A stretch of 64,000 nucleotides of DNA from Urinicoccus timonensis (GTDB lineage Bacteria; Bacillota; Clostridia; Tissierellales; Peptoniphilaceae): the NCBI RefSeq assembly GCF_900232945.1, contig NZ_OCTU01000001.1:263054-327053 (forward strand). The letters are read 5' to 3'. A program made the position numbers and the translations under genes. Shown here piece by piece: positions 32,997 through 41,626 of the stretch; within the stretch, counting starts at the first letter, position 1, and every line of letters starts with the position of its first letter. The notes below the pieces were generated by a model. It saw only the letters and a list, made by a program, of their open reading frames with translations, ran no database searches and was not told where the DNA came from.

Positions 32997-33813
32997 CTAT
33001 ATCACTTTTTGCAATTCCAATGGGTGTTACAAGGAGTGGATTGTCGGGCTTGACCACCTTGATTCCTAGTCTTTGTTGAAAAACATCTTCAATTCCAGGC
33101 ATCATACAGGTCCCGCCTACCAAATAGACGATATCCACATCCCGGCCCTGAATTTCTTTTTCCACGATGGTTGCCATCTTGTCAAAAACAGGCCGAACAA
33201 TTGGAAATATTTCTTCTGCTTTCTTTGGATCCTTTTTGATTTTTTCAGCGTCTTCAAAAGGAATCCCATAGTTCCCAGCTAAAACCAAGCTAAGGTGGGT
33301 CCCTCCTGAAGCTTCATCCGCCACATGGACCACTTTCCCATTTTTAAAGATAGATACCCCAGTCGTACCTCCACCAATGTCTACAACAGCTCCGTCTTGA
33401 ATTTGTAAGACTTCATTGGCTGCAGTGGGCTCATCTGCGATGGCTGTGACTTCCATATTGGCTCCCTCCACCACATAGACATGGGTCTTGGAGTCGCCTT
33501 CGGAGGTCCCAGGTGGAACGGCAATGGCTACGTGAGTTAAAGAAACATGGAGGGATTTTTCAATTTTTTCCTTTAGGCGAGCAACAATTTGCTTGGCTCC
33601 TAAAAAATCCACCACAAGACCATCTCGAATGACTTGAGCAAATTCCATCTTACAGGCCAAGGGTCTAAAGTCCTCTCCTAAAACTGTCAAAACAGTATAG
33701 GCAGTTCCTAGATCCACGCCCACATGGAGTTTTTCATTTGCCCTCATTTTTCTGGTCCTTCGAATGGTTTTTTCTACTTCTGCAATTTCTTTATTTACTC
33801 TTTTGATATCCAC
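32980..33813 (-). CDS. eutJ: Ethanolamine utilization chaperone-like protein EutJ
   Basis: A 277-residue actin/Hsp70-ATPase-fold protein without the Hsp70 substrate domain. The phosphate loops are visible: HVGVDLGTAYTVL (about 31-43), VVDIGGGTTGVSIF (about 143) and VYLVGGTCMMPG (about 230). EutJ is thought to assist folding or assembly of the ethanolamine enzymes. The GTG at 33813 is poorly spaced from AAGGAG; an internal ATG 22 codons later with GAAGGACC is an alternative. EutJ homologues usually have about 30 residues before the first loop, which favours the longer form. Confidence 0.9.
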   Translation of the reverse strand: MDIKRVNKEIAEVEKTIRRTRKMRANEKLHVGVDLGTAYTVLTVLGEDFRPLACKMEFAQVIRDGLVVDFLGAKQIVARLKEKIEKSLHVSLTHVAIAVPPGTSEGDSKTHVYVVEGANMEVTAIADEPTAANEVLQIQDGAVVDIGGGTTGVSIFKNGKVVHVADEASGGTHLSLVLAGNYGIPFEDAEKIKKDPKKAEEIFPIVRPVFDKMATIVEKEIQGRDVDIVYLVGGTCMMPGIEDVFQQRLGIKVVKPDNPLLVTPIGIAKSDIGESRG

Positions 33814-33821
33814 TTACAGGG

Positions 33822-34589
33822 TCACTCTCCTTGCTCACTTAAATACATTAAATAGTAAAAAGCACTACTTAGACGATTTAAGGCTTTTAACAGGTCTGGT
33901 CTTTCTTGACCTGGAATCCGACTAAAGGGTTCAATGGCTATAACTTCCACTTCTCGAACTCTTGTCCTGAGACAATTGATCTTTAAAGTTTCCAGCTTTT
34001 CATCTCCCTCTAGAATTAGGTGGCCTTGGTTAAAATACTTCTTGGGATGGTGGGTGATATCTCTGATTTCATCCGAATCCTTACCTAATAAAAATAAGTC
34101 TTGAACTTGTTCTCCTGTTACTTCCGCCTTGAGAACTAGCCGAGTATATTGGTAAATTTCTTTTAACCCCTGGGTAACTTGTTCAGAGGCTGTTGTTTTT
34201 AGTTCTCCTATGGTTAAAAGGAGAGCTGCCTCCAAGGAGTCCATTTGCCCCCGGAAGCGAATTCTAGGATGGTCTTTGTCTACCAGGTCTTGGCCCACCA
34301 AAGCCGTCATAGCTTCGGGTTTTTCCTTTAGCCGAGCCTGGGTCCCATAGAGCCGGTAGGGGTAGGATTCCACAACAGTTTGAACAGTCTTTGGATCTTG
34401 GATCTCTTCGACTTGGGGTCCTTTTTTATCTTCATCTTGCTGGTCCAAACTTTCTTGAACCACTAGAGCTTGGTCATTGATATATTCTCTTGCAGATGGG
34501 GTTAGGACGGTTGTTGGATCAATATAGATCGTCTTGGATTTATTTTCCCGAACAAGCTTTCTAAGCATTTGTTCCGTTAAAACTGCCAT
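33822..34589 (-). CDS. eutT: Ethanolamine utilization cobalamin adenosyltransferase EutT
   Basis: A 255-residue ATP:cob(I)alamin adenosyltransferase that makes the AdoCbl cofactor for EutBC. An N-terminal segment with TVLTPSAREYI is followed, after an acidic linker, by the EutT core: KDHPRIRFRGQMDSLEAALLL (about 117-137) and a helical C-terminus with RVREVEVIAIEPF. The Salmonella-type CCxxC metal motif is not present; only isolated cysteines are seen. AAGGGAAGTGA lies upstream of the ATG. A strong hairpin (34621-34650) separates it from eutM. Confidence 0.88.
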   Translation of the reverse strand: MAVLTEQMLRKLVRENKSKTIYIDPTTVLTPSAREYINDQALVVQESLDQQDEDKKGPQVEEIQDPKTVQTVVESYPYRLYGTQARLKEKPEAMTALVGQDLVDKDHPRIRFRGQMDSLEAALLLTIGELKTTASEQVTQGLKEIYQYTRLVLKAEVTGEQVQDLFLLGKDSDEIRDITHHPKKYFNQGHLILEGDEKLETLKINCLRTRVREVEVIAIEPFSRIPGQERPDLLKALNRLSSAFYYLMYLSEQGE

Positions 34590-34620
34590 ATCGTCACTTC
34601 CCTTCCAAGATTAGATAAAT

Positions 34621-34650
34621 AATGGAGAAAGAGAAGTCTCTTTCTCCATT
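34621..34650 (-). terminator. Intra-operon hairpin after eutM (attenuator or mRNA stabiliser)
   Basis: AATGGAGAAAGAGA (34621-34634) pairs perfectly with TCTCTTTCTCCATT (34637-34650). On the minus strand only a weak T run (ATTTATC) follows, so it is probably leaky. It lies 12 bp after the eutM stop and 32 bp before the eutT start, so it could raise shell-protein mRNA over downstream genes. Confidence 0.6.
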
Positions 34651-34661
34651 TTCATTTACCC

Positions 34662-34952
34662 TTATTCAGCAGCGTTGATTGTTGGAAGAATTCCTTCTAC
34701 TTCTGCATGTGGTCTTGGAATTACATGAACACTTACAAGTTCGCCAACTTTTTCTGCAGCAGCAGCTCCAGCATCAGTAGCTGCCTTAACAGCTCCAACG
34801 TCTCCACGAACCATAACAGTTACAAGTCCGCCACCAACGTGTTCTTTACCAACTAATGTTACGTTTGCAGCCTTTACCATAGCATCTGCTGCTTCAATAG
34901 AACCTACTAAACCTTTAGTTTCGATCATACCTAATGCGTTTTGATTTGTCAT
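34662..34952 (-). CDS. eutM: Major microcompartment shell protein EutM (BMC-H)
   Basis: A 96-residue hexameric shell protein with one BMC domain: start [40 protein letters not shown], and [14 protein letters not shown]. The KEHVGGG pore-loop region around residue 38 fits the EutM/PduA type. It is the likely bulk shell component. AGGAGG is at an optimal distance before the ATG. It follows eutE and precedes a stable hairpin. Confidence 0.97.
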   Translation of the reverse strand: MTNQNALGMIETKGLVGSIEAADAMVKAANVTLVGKEHVGGGLVTVMVRGDVGAVKAATDAGAAAAEKVGELVSVHVIPRPHAEVEGILPTINAAE

Positions 34953-34975
34953 TTTAAAATCCTCCTAAAAATTAC

Positions 34976-36424
34976 TTAAAATTTACTGTCTGCGACTTCT
35001 TTTAAAATTTGACGCAATACTTTTTCAACAACTTCTTCTGTAACTCCCTCATCGCTAGAATTATCTTGTCCAGTGATATTATAGTTGCTATTTGTTTCGA
35101 AGGCAACTCTCTTGATGTTGATCAAGTTCATTGGAGTTACGTTATCACTTGTAGCAGATCCACCAACAGCCCCACAACCTAGAGTAAAGGCTGGTGCTAA
35201 ATCTGTACTTAAACCAACTCCTCCTAGGGTGGTTGGTGTGTTGACTAACATTCTAGAAACAGGTTTCTTTAGGGCAAACTCCCGGATGATGTCTTTATCT
35301 TTTGTGTGAATTCCAATAGAGTGACCCATACCATCATAGTGTAAAATTTCTATACATTTTTCGCAACCTTGTTTCCAGTCATCAACTACATAGAAACCTA
35401 AGGTTGTGTTGAGTTTTTCTCTTGAGAATGGATGTTTTGGACCCACTTCTGTTTCGCAACCTATAATAATCTTGGTTCCTTCAGGAATTTTCACTCCTGC
35501 AAGGTCTGCCAATTGTTGTGGTGTACGACCTACAGCCTTGGCATTGACAGCTCCTCGACTATTGGAAAGAATAGAGGCGATTTTTTCCTTATCTTCCCCA
35601 GTTACAAAATAGCAGTTGTTGCGTTCAAATTCTGCCTTGACTTCATCTGCTATGCAACGTTCTACAACGACAGATTCTTCTGAAGCACAAATTAGTCCAT
35701 TATCGAATAATTTCCCAATCATAATCTTACGAACGGCTTCCTTAATGTCTGCTGTCCGTTCAATAAAGACTGGCACGTTTCCTGGACCAACCCCAAGGGC
35801 TGGAGTTCCGGAACTATAGGCTGCCTTAACCATTGCATTCCCACCTGTTGCTAAAACGAGTTTTGTTTCTTCGTTACTCATCAACTCATCTGTAGCTTCC
35901 ATAGTGACAATGGGTAGGACAGATACTAGGTCTGGGCTGAATCCTTGGTCTGCAATGACTTCACGAACCAGGTTAACAGTCTTTGTAATACATTTTGTAC
36001 AGGTAGGATGGGGGCTAAATACAATAGCATTTCCTGCTTTTAAGGCAATCATGGAATTGTAAAGAACCGTTGAAGTTGGGTTGGTTGATGGAACCAGCCC
36101 TGCAATGACTCCTACAGGAGCAGCCACTTCGATCATCCGATCTGTTTCTTTAAGAATCCCTCTTGTCTTCATGTCTTTAATGTATTCATAGACATAACGA
36201 CTGGCTAGGATATTTTTCGTGTACTTATCTTGTGGGTTTCCATAGCCAACTTCTTCTGCTGCCATGCGTCCAAGTTCTTTTGCATGTGCTTCACCCATTT
36301 TAGCAATTGCCTTAGTCAATTCATCTACTTGTTCTTGACTGGCTTGAGCATAGTCTGCTTGGGCAATTTTGGCCTTATGGATTAAATCCCTAGCTTCTTG
36401 AATGGATTGTAAATCTTTATCCAT
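34976..36424 (-). CDS. eutE: Acetaldehyde dehydrogenase (acylating) EutE
   Basis: A 482-residue CoA-acylating aldehyde dehydrogenase converting acetaldehyde, NAD+ and CoA to acetyl-CoA. Landmarks are GLVPSTNPTSTVLYNSM (about 112), VLATGGNAMVKAAYSSG (about 195), and catalytic Cys in FDNGLICASEESVVV (about 246). GVGPGNVP and GCGAVGGS are also present. The C-terminus ends in an amphipathic helix (VTEEVVEKVLRQILKEV, about 460-476) that looks like an encapsulation peptide. It overlaps eutK's stop (TAATG). Confidence 0.95.
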   Translation of the reverse strand: MDKDLQSIQEARDLIHKAKIAQADYAQASQEQVDELTKAIAKMGEAHAKELGRMAAEEVGYGNPQDKYTKNILASRYVYEYIKDMKTRGILKETDRMIEVAAPVGVIAGLVPSTNPTSTVLYNSMIALKAGNAIVFSPHPTCTKCITKTVNLVREVIADQGFSPDLVSVLPIVTMEATDELMSNEETKLVLATGGNAMVKAAYSSGTPALGVGPGNVPVFIERTADIKEAVRKIMIGKLFDNGLICASEESVVVERCIADEVKAEFERNNCYFVTGEDKEKIASILSNSRGAVNAKAVGRTPQQLADLAGVKIPEGTKIIIGCETEVGPKHPFSREKLNTTLGFYVVDDWKQGCEKCIEILHYDGMGHSIGIHTKDKDIIREFALKKPVSRMLVNTPTTLGGVGLSTDLAPAFTLGCGAVGGSATSDNVTPMNLINIKRVAFETNSNYNITGQDNSSDEGVTEEVVEKVLRQILKEVADSKF

Positions 36425-36969
36425 TAATCTCCTCCTTGCTCTTTATAATAGTCCAATAAAGCAGTTACGAGTTCTTTTTTATTGGCAAATTTAATTTCTG
36501 AGCGTGAGATGCTTGTTTCCACTTCTCTTGCTAATTTTCGGAGGTCAACAACTCTCATTTCTTGTAATTCTTTTTCTTTTTCTTCTAAGAAAGTTAAATT
36601 TGTCTTATCTTTTGTGTCTTCTGCTTCTTTTTCTTCTTGTTTGACTTCTTGTTTTTCAGCTTTCTTATTTTCTTTCTTTTGTTCTTTTTCTGTGTCCTTA
36701 TTTGGTAGAATTTTCCAAAGATCCTCAATGGGTCTTGGAATTACATGTGAACTCACTTGGATGTTCAGCCTTTCTACAGCCGCTACAGCCGCATCCACAG
36801 ATGCTCGAACAGCTCCAACTTCTCCAACAATGGTGATGTTTACTAAACCACCACGAACTTTTTCACAGCCTAAAAGTTCAACATTTGCAGCTTTTAGAGC
36901 TTGGTCAGCGGCTTCAATTGCGGCAAGTTCCCCATAGGTTTCAACTATGCCTAAAGCGCCTTTTTGCAT
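36424..36969 (-). CDS. eutK: EutK-type shell protein: BMC domain plus charged linker and C-terminal helical domain
   Basis: A 181-residue protein. A BMC domain (1-90: ALGIVETYGELAAIEAADQA, then VIPRPIEDLWKILP) is followed by about 40 residues of almost pure Lys/Glu/Gln linker. A C-terminal domain (about 130-178) has MRVVDLRKLAREVE and NKKELVTALLDYY, which resembles Rho-N/SAP-type helical domains. E. coli EutK also carries a C-terminal DNA/RNA-binding-like domain, so the tail may bind nucleic acid or cargo. Confidence 0.85.
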   Translation of the reverse strand: MQKGALGIVETYGELAAIEAADQALKAANVELLGCEKVRGGLVNITIVGEVGAVRASVDAAVAAVERLNIQVSSHVIPRPIEDLWKILPNKDTEKEQKKENKKAEKQEVKQEEKEAEDTKDKTNLTFLEEKEKELQEMRVVDLRKLAREVETSISRSEIKFANKKELVTALLDYYKEQGGD

Positions 36970-36983
36970 TTTATCACCTCAAA

Positions 36984-37637
36984 CTAAAAGTTCGTTGGTT
37001 GATCAGCTACTGCAATGACAGCATCTTCAAAAGCATCACAAGCAGCCTTACAAGCTGATTGAGAGCCTGTTAATAATCCACCACCAAAGTTTGTTTCAGA
37101 TGGAGGTCCATAAAATTGAACCAACTCTACATCCGCAGCCTTTAAAGCCGCATCTAGGGCGTAAACAGATTCGATTGGAGGTGCGATACAATAAGCAAGT
37201 GCTGCTCCTTCTTGAATGTTACATTGTTCGGATAAATAGCTTCCTGTTCTAGAAATACAGTGAGCATAGTAAACAATTGTGTCATCTTCATTTGCTGATT
37301 TAAAGCTTACGCCGGATTCAATAAATTCAACCATTGCATTTAAACCACTGCGTACTTCTGCAGGACTTGGTCCTGAGATAATACCAATGACTTCTCCGGC
37401 AAGTTTTGTGTTGGCATTATCTGCCCCACCGTAAAAGCTTGTTGCATAGACAACTTTTACTTCCGCTTTTTTTGTTGCTTCATCAAGAGCGGTATAGGTT
37501 ACGTCATCACAATCTGTAGTAATCATCCCAATACTACGATGGCCTTGTGGTAAATTTAATTCTTTTACCAAGTCTTCATCGACGTTTGGAATCATCTTAA
37601 GACTAAGAATGTTGACGCCCAAGGAATCATATTTCAT
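36984..37637 (-). CDS. eutL: Microcompartment shell protein EutL (BMC-T)
   Basis: A 217-residue trimeric tandem-BMC shell protein with a gated pore that lets substrates into the Eut compartment. Characteristic segments are NVLSLKMIPNVDEDL-like start (NILSLKMIPN), GHRSIGMITTDCDDV, YGGADNANTKLAGEVIGIIS and the second domain's PPIESVYALDAALKAADVELV with FGGGLLTGSQSACKAA. AAGGAGG precedes the ATG; 17 bp after eutC. Confidence 0.96.
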   Translation of the reverse strand: MKYDSLGVNILSLKMIPNVDEDLVKELNLPQGHRSIGMITTDCDDVTYTALDEATKKAEVKVVYATSFYGGADNANTKLAGEVIGIISGPSPAEVRSGLNAMVEFIESGVSFKSANEDDTIVYYAHCISRTGSYLSEQCNIQEGAALAYCIAPPIESVYALDAALKAADVELVQFYGPPSETNFGGGLLTGSQSACKAACDAFEDAVIAVADQPTNF

Positions 37638-37654
37638 TACTTTCCTCCTTCAAC

Positions 37655-38554
37655 TTATAGTTTAAGATCTACACCAGATGCTTTAGCATCAAGGATTTTC
37701 TTAATCACATCAGCAATATGGGCTCCTGCTTCTGCTGCAGGGGTTCCGTTTTTGTGGATGTTGGATACAACTGTTCGTTTTGCTTCTGGTGCTCCAGGAT
37801 ATCCCTTGTAAATCATATAAGCACTCATACTTTCTCCTGTTGCAAGACCTGGCCTTTCACCAATCAATACACAAGTTACTTCTGCATTTAGGTTGGCTGC
37901 AACGGAGTCTTCTGCTGCTACACGACCATATTTTACAAAGAAGGGTGTTCCAACTTTTACGCCATAGCCCTTAAGACCGTTGATAATGGCTGGTAGGGTA
38001 TCACGAATATTGGCTTCAATAGCTGTAGAGGAAAGTCCATCACTGACATAAACTTGAACAGTTGGATTGTTTTCACAATCTTTTTTCATTTCAGCTAAGG
38101 TTTCTTCGCTAAATTTCCGGCCTAGGTCAGGACGAGTAATGAAAATATCCTTATCGTCACACATGGTTTGATAGGTCTTTAAGCCCATTTCATCTAAGAA
38201 TTCTTGGCTTACATCACTAAACACAGCATCCATAGCTACAGCATGGTCTGCTCTATATCTTAAAAGTGGTTCGGTCTTCATCCGAAGTCCGGCCCGGCCA
38301 ATTCCTAAACGAGCAGGTGTTTTTGCCTTGTATTTTAGATATTGTTCTTTGTTGACACAGGTGTCCATGTCAAAGTAATCTTGCATACTTACTGCTGTGA
38401 TGTCTTTTAATTGATCATCAGGAAGATTACTTACAGTGTTTTGGTTGTTGTTTCCATTTGATTGCTGGTTGCTAGTGGATGAAGAATTTTGATTTGCGCC
38501 CATTTCAGCAATGACTTTTTCGATAAGTCCCTTTAATTCGTTTTCAGAAATCAT
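37655..38554 (-). CDS. eutC: Ethanolamine ammonia-lyase small subunit EutC
   Basis: A 299-residue light subunit of the B12-dependent ethanolamine ammonia-lyase. The conserved core is RLGIGRAGLRMKTEPLLRYRADHAVAMDA (shown by RLGIGRAG and LLRYRADHA, about 85-110), VYVSDGLSSTAIEAN (about 167) and LIGERPGLATGESMSAYM (about 225). Residues 1-20 are an amphipathic encapsulation-type helix (ELKGLIEKVIAEMG), followed by a 30-residue Asn/Ser/Gln linker. It lies 12 bp after eutB. Confidence 0.96.
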   Translation of the reverse strand: MISENELKGLIEKVIAEMGANQNSSSTSNQQSNGNNNQNTVSNLPDDQLKDITAVSMQDYFDMDTCVNKEQYLKYKAKTPARLGIGRAGLRMKTEPLLRYRADHAVAMDAVFSDVSQEFLDEMGLKTYQTMCDDKDIFITRPDLGRKFSEETLAEMKKDCENNPTVQVYVSDGLSSTAIEANIRDTLPAIINGLKGYGVKVGTPFFVKYGRVAAEDSVAANLNAEVTCVLIGERPGLATGESMSAYMIYKGYPGAPEAKRTVVSNIHKNGTPAAEAGAHIADVIKKILDAKASGVDLKL

Positions 38555-38566
38555 AAATTCCCTCCT

Positions 38567-39934
38567 TTATTTACCAAAGAAAATAGAAGCATCACCGAAA
38601 CGGTCAGTGTATTTTCCATTTTCAATGAGACCCATTTTTTCCATCCATTCTTCAAATTCTTTAATAGGACGACGGTTGAAAAGTTCTCTCAAGGTTGCAT
38701 CGTCTTGGTAGGATGGTGTTTGGTAGTTCAACATAATGTCATCTCCACCAGGTACTCCGATAACATAGTTTACATCCGCTACGCCTAATAAAGTTGCTAA
38801 AATTTCAAGGTCATTGGCATCGGTCTTCATGTGGTTGGTATGGCAAATATCCACACCCATGGAAATACCTGTTAATTTACCCATGAAGTGGTCTTCAAGA
38901 CCTGCACGGATTACTTGTTTGGAGTTGTAGAGGTATTCAGGTCCAATAAATCCTACAACAGTATTTACCAGGTAGGGGTTGTATTTTTTAGCATATCCAT
39001 AGCATCTTGCTTCCATAACTAATTGGTCAGCGCCATGGTGAGCATCAGAAGATAGTTCCGCACCTTGTCCTGTTTCGAAATACATTACGTTTGGACCAAA
39101 AGCTGTTCCTTCTTTTAAAGCAAGAGCATGAGCTTCTTCCATGATTTCATCAGTAAAACCAAAGGCTTCATTTCCCTTTTGACTTCCTGCAATACTTTGG
39201 AATACTAGGTCAACAGGTACACCACGTTTGATACATTCCATAACAGTTGTTACGTGAGCCAATACACAAGTTTGTGTTGGAATTTCCCACTTGTTTTTTA
39301 CATCGTTGAAAAGATTGTAAATACGTGATACTGAGTCAATGGAGTCGTCTACAGGGTTTAATCCTAAAACGGCATCTCCCATTCCATAAGCCAAGCCTTC
39401 ATAAAGACTTAGTTCGATTCCTTCAATATCATCTGTAGTATGGTTTGGTTGCAAACGAGCAGCTAAGATTCCCTTTTGACCAATAGTTGTATTACATGTT
39501 GCTGTAATTTCTAATTTCTTTGCGGCATAGATCAAGTCCATGTTGCTCATTAATTTGGCTACACCGGCAATTACTTCGGAGGTTAAACCACGAGAAAGTC
39601 TCTTTAATTCACGATCTCCAGTGTTTAAGCCTACAATATATTCACGAAGTTCTGCCATGGACCAATTTTTGATTTCATTATAAATCTTTTCATTGACCGC
39701 ATCTTGAATTACTCTTGTTACTTCGTCTTCGTCGTAGTCTACAACAGGGTTGTTTCTTAAGTCAGCAACAGTGAGTTGTGACAACACTTCTTTTGCAGCA
39801 ATACGTTCTAGAGCATTTTCTGCTGCAATTCCTGCTAATCTGTCCCCTGATTTTTCTTCGTTCGCTTTCGCTAAAACTTCTTTTACAGAGCCAAATTGAT
39901 AGACTTCACCGAAAAGCTTTGTCTTTAAATTCAT
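38567..39934 (-). CDS. eutB: Ethanolamine ammonia-lyase large subunit EutB
   Basis: A 455-residue heavy subunit that forms the TIM-barrel active site and cleaves ethanolamine to acetaldehyde and ammonia with AdoCbl. Recognised by the start LFGEVYQFGSVKEVLAKANE-type segment, CNTTIGQKGILAARLQPNHT (about 165), GDAVLGLNPVDDS (about 208), YFETGQGAELSSDAHHG (about 282) and GVPGGDDIMLNYQ (about 402). Length is the family norm. AGGGGTGA lies upstream of the ATG. Confidence 0.97.
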   Translation of the reverse strand: MNLKTKLFGEVYQFGSVKEVLAKANEEKSGDRLAGIAAENALERIAAKEVLSQLTVADLRNNPVVDYDEDEVTRVIQDAVNEKIYNEIKNWSMAELREYIVGLNTGDRELKRLSRGLTSEVIAGVAKLMSNMDLIYAAKKLEITATCNTTIGQKGILAARLQPNHTTDDIEGIELSLYEGLAYGMGDAVLGLNPVDDSIDSVSRIYNLFNDVKNKWEIPTQTCVLAHVTTVMECIKRGVPVDLVFQSIAGSQKGNEAFGFTDEIMEEAHALALKEGTAFGPNVMYFETGQGAELSSDAHHGADQLVMEARCYGYAKKYNPYLVNTVVGFIGPEYLYNSKQVIRAGLEDHFMGKLTGISMGVDICHTNHMKTDANDLEILATLLGVADVNYVIGVPGGDDIMLNYQTPSYQDDATLRELFNRRPIKEFEEWMEKMGLIENGKYTDRFGDASIFFGK

Positions 39935-39948
39935 ATTTCACCCCTAAA

Positions 39949-41385
39949 TTAATAATTCAGTACTAATGTCTTAATCACTACAGGCAATACAGATCCATTA
40001 CCAATTGGATGGCCAATGTCAATGTAGTCACCATTATGAACTTTAATACTATCCAAACAAATTACTGCTCGATTCTTATTGTTTAATTTTGCCCGGATAC
40101 ATTGACCTAAAACTTTTCCAAGATCTTCTTTTAAGATGATAATCACATCTTCATTTTCCTTGTAGACGGATTCCCAAGCTTCCACAATATTGCCAGCAAA
40201 ATCGTCAATTTCCTTATAAGCCATATTTTCTTTTCCCGGAAAATACATGGCTACTTGTTGAAGCCCATCTTCCATTTCAAACCACTTGAGCTTATCCAGG
40301 ATAAGGTCTTTAAAGTTGCTTTGGTCTTGCTCGCTTTCCGTAAAGGCCAAGACCGGAAGATTCTTTTTAGGAAAATCCATGGTTGTATAGGTCACAGTCG
40401 ACCCACTGATGTCCATTGTTTGCGTTCCCGCACCCACAACAGTCGCCATAATGGTCTCTGTTGGAACAATGACTTGATCCCAGTAGGGTTGAAAAGTTTC
40501 TCGGATGGTTTGACCAAGAAGAGGTCCGATATCATTGTAGATAAAGTAGTCTTTGTCCTTGCTTGGATTGTAGATATATTGACTTACTCCACCAGTAAAG
40601 GAAATCTTGTCAATCTTATAATCATTCCTAAGTTTTTTACCCTTGGGACTGACGGCTAAGTCTAATGACTTATCTTCTTCTTTTAAATGAACAGAAGACA
40701 ACAAAACATTAGCCATAACCTGACAAATTGCCTTTAACTTATCTAGGTCCGCTTTTTGGCCTACTTTTAAATCAATTCCGTGATAGTTACAAAGTTCTTG
40801 AACTTTTTCGCTGATATAGGTGACTGTTTTACTTTCATCAATAATGATGAGCCGGCCTCCTATATCAAAGCAAGCAGTATCAATTGGTTCTCCAACATGG
40901 AAAACACCTGTATTAGTTGTACCTCCACCTATATCAAGATTGGCAATGGTTATGTTTTCCTCATCACTAAGGTTTGCCACACCACTTCCTCGCCCAGCAA
41001 TAATTCCTTCCAGGTCTGGTCCTGCTGTAGCAACAACAAACTCTCCTGCCAAGCCCGATAAGGCACTCATTACAGATTGTGCGTTTTCCTTTCGAGCTGT
41101 TTCACCTGTAATAATGACAGCACCTGAATCTACTTTTGATGGATTGATATTGGCATTTTCGTATTCAGCTTGAATCATTCTTGTCAGGGCATCTTCATTG
41201 ATGACTGTTGCACTGGTTAGTGGTGTCCGATGAATGTTACTTTTATAAATAATGTCTTTTCCTACGATACGAAATTCAGGAACTCTAGCCATAGAGGAAA
41301 TGTTTTCCACATAGATGTTTGAAAAAATAAGCTGCGTGGTCGAGGTCCCTACGTCAATACCTACACTTAAAAGAGTTTCTTTCAT
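39949..41385 (-). CDS. eutA: Ethanolamine ammonia-lyase reactivating factor EutA
   Basis: A 478-residue ATPase that exchanges damaged cobalamin out of EutBC. It has actin-like phosphate loops [13 protein letters not shown] (about 9-21), [15 protein letters not shown] (about 147) and a later [13 protein letters not shown] lies about 9 nt before the ATG. It is the first gene after a 240-bp leader with its own promoter, two ANTAR-target hairpins and an intrinsic terminator, so its transcription and that of everything down to eutG should depend on EutV. Confidence 0.96.
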   Translation of the reverse strand: MKETLLSVGIDVGTSTTQLIFSNIYVENISSMARVPEFRIVGKDIIYKSNIHRTPLTSATVINEDALTRMIQAEYENANINPSKVDSGAVIITGETARKENAQSVMSALSGLAGEFVVATAGPDLEGIIAGRGSGVANLSDEENITIANLDIGGGTTNTGVFHVGEPIDTACFDIGGRLIIIDESKTVTYISEKVQELCNYHGIDLKVGQKADLDKLKAICQVMANVLLSSVHLKEEDKSLDLAVSPKGKKLRNDYKIDKISFTGGVSQYIYNPSKDKDYFIYNDIGPLLGQTIRETFQPYWDQVIVPTETIMATVVGAGTQTMDISGSTVTYTTMDFPKKNLPVLAFTESEQDQSNFKDLILDKLKWFEMEDGLQQVAMYFPGKENMAYKEIDDFAGNIVEAWESVYKENEDVIIILKEDLGKVLGQCIRAKLNNKNRAVICLDSIKVHNGDYIDIGHPIGNGSVLPVVIKTLVLNY

Positions 41386-41407
41386 TAATCAAGTACTCCA
41401 TTTCAAT

Positions 41408-41460
41408 AAAAAAAACCACAAAAGAACAATCTTCATAAATTTCAGAAGAATCTTTCGTGG
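41408..41460 (-). terminator. Regulated terminator in the eutA leader
   Basis: On the minus strand CCACGAAAGA pairs with TCTTTTGTGG (ends at 41460 and 41416; one G-U). TTCTTC/GAAGA extends the stem inside, and eight T follow (41415-41408). The 5' arm overlaps the P2 hairpin. Confidence 0.88.
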
Positions 41461-41473
41461 CTACATTGCCTAC
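41457..41473 (-). promoter_or_regulatory. ANTAR target hairpin P2 in the eutA leader
   Basis: On the minus strand GTAGGC-AATGTA-GCCAC: a short stem with one bulged A and a six-base loop with A at position 1 and G at position 4, as EutV-type ANTAR domains require. Its 3' arm uses the GCCAC that begins the terminator stem, so P2 and the terminator exclude each other. Confidence 0.75.
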
Positions 41474-41535
41474 TAGAACACATTCCTTGTGCTCCCTATA
41501 AAATTTTACTTTTCTTAACGTTAAGAGATTTATTG

Positions 41536-41553
41536 TATTACGCCCTTGTAATA
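41536..41553 (-). promoter_or_regulatory. ANTAR target hairpin P1 in the eutA leader
   Basis: On the minus strand TATTAC-AAGGGC-GTAATA: a perfect six-pair stem with a six-base loop that has A1 and G4. It lies at the very 5' end of the predicted transcript. Confidence 0.78.
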
Positions 41554-41561
41554 ACATCTTT

Positions 41562-41590
41562 AGTATATCAAAAGAAAAAAATGTTTTCAA
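41562..41590 (-). promoter_or_regulatory. Promoter of the eutA-G operon
   Basis: TTGAAA (41590-41585), a 17-bp spacer and TATACT (41567-41562) on the minus strand, with TGA just upstream giving an extended -10. The start site falls a few bases before P1. Confidence 0.8.
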
Positions 41591-41626
41591 GTGCTTTTTT
41601 ATAAGTTTTTTGAATTTTAATAAGTT

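Noticed and set aside
41354-41590. 78-aa minus-strand ORF upstream of eutA
   Set aside because: It begins at the promoter and runs through the P1/P2 hairpins and the terminator of the eutA leader. It has no RBS and no plausible protein features, so it is a read-through artefact.
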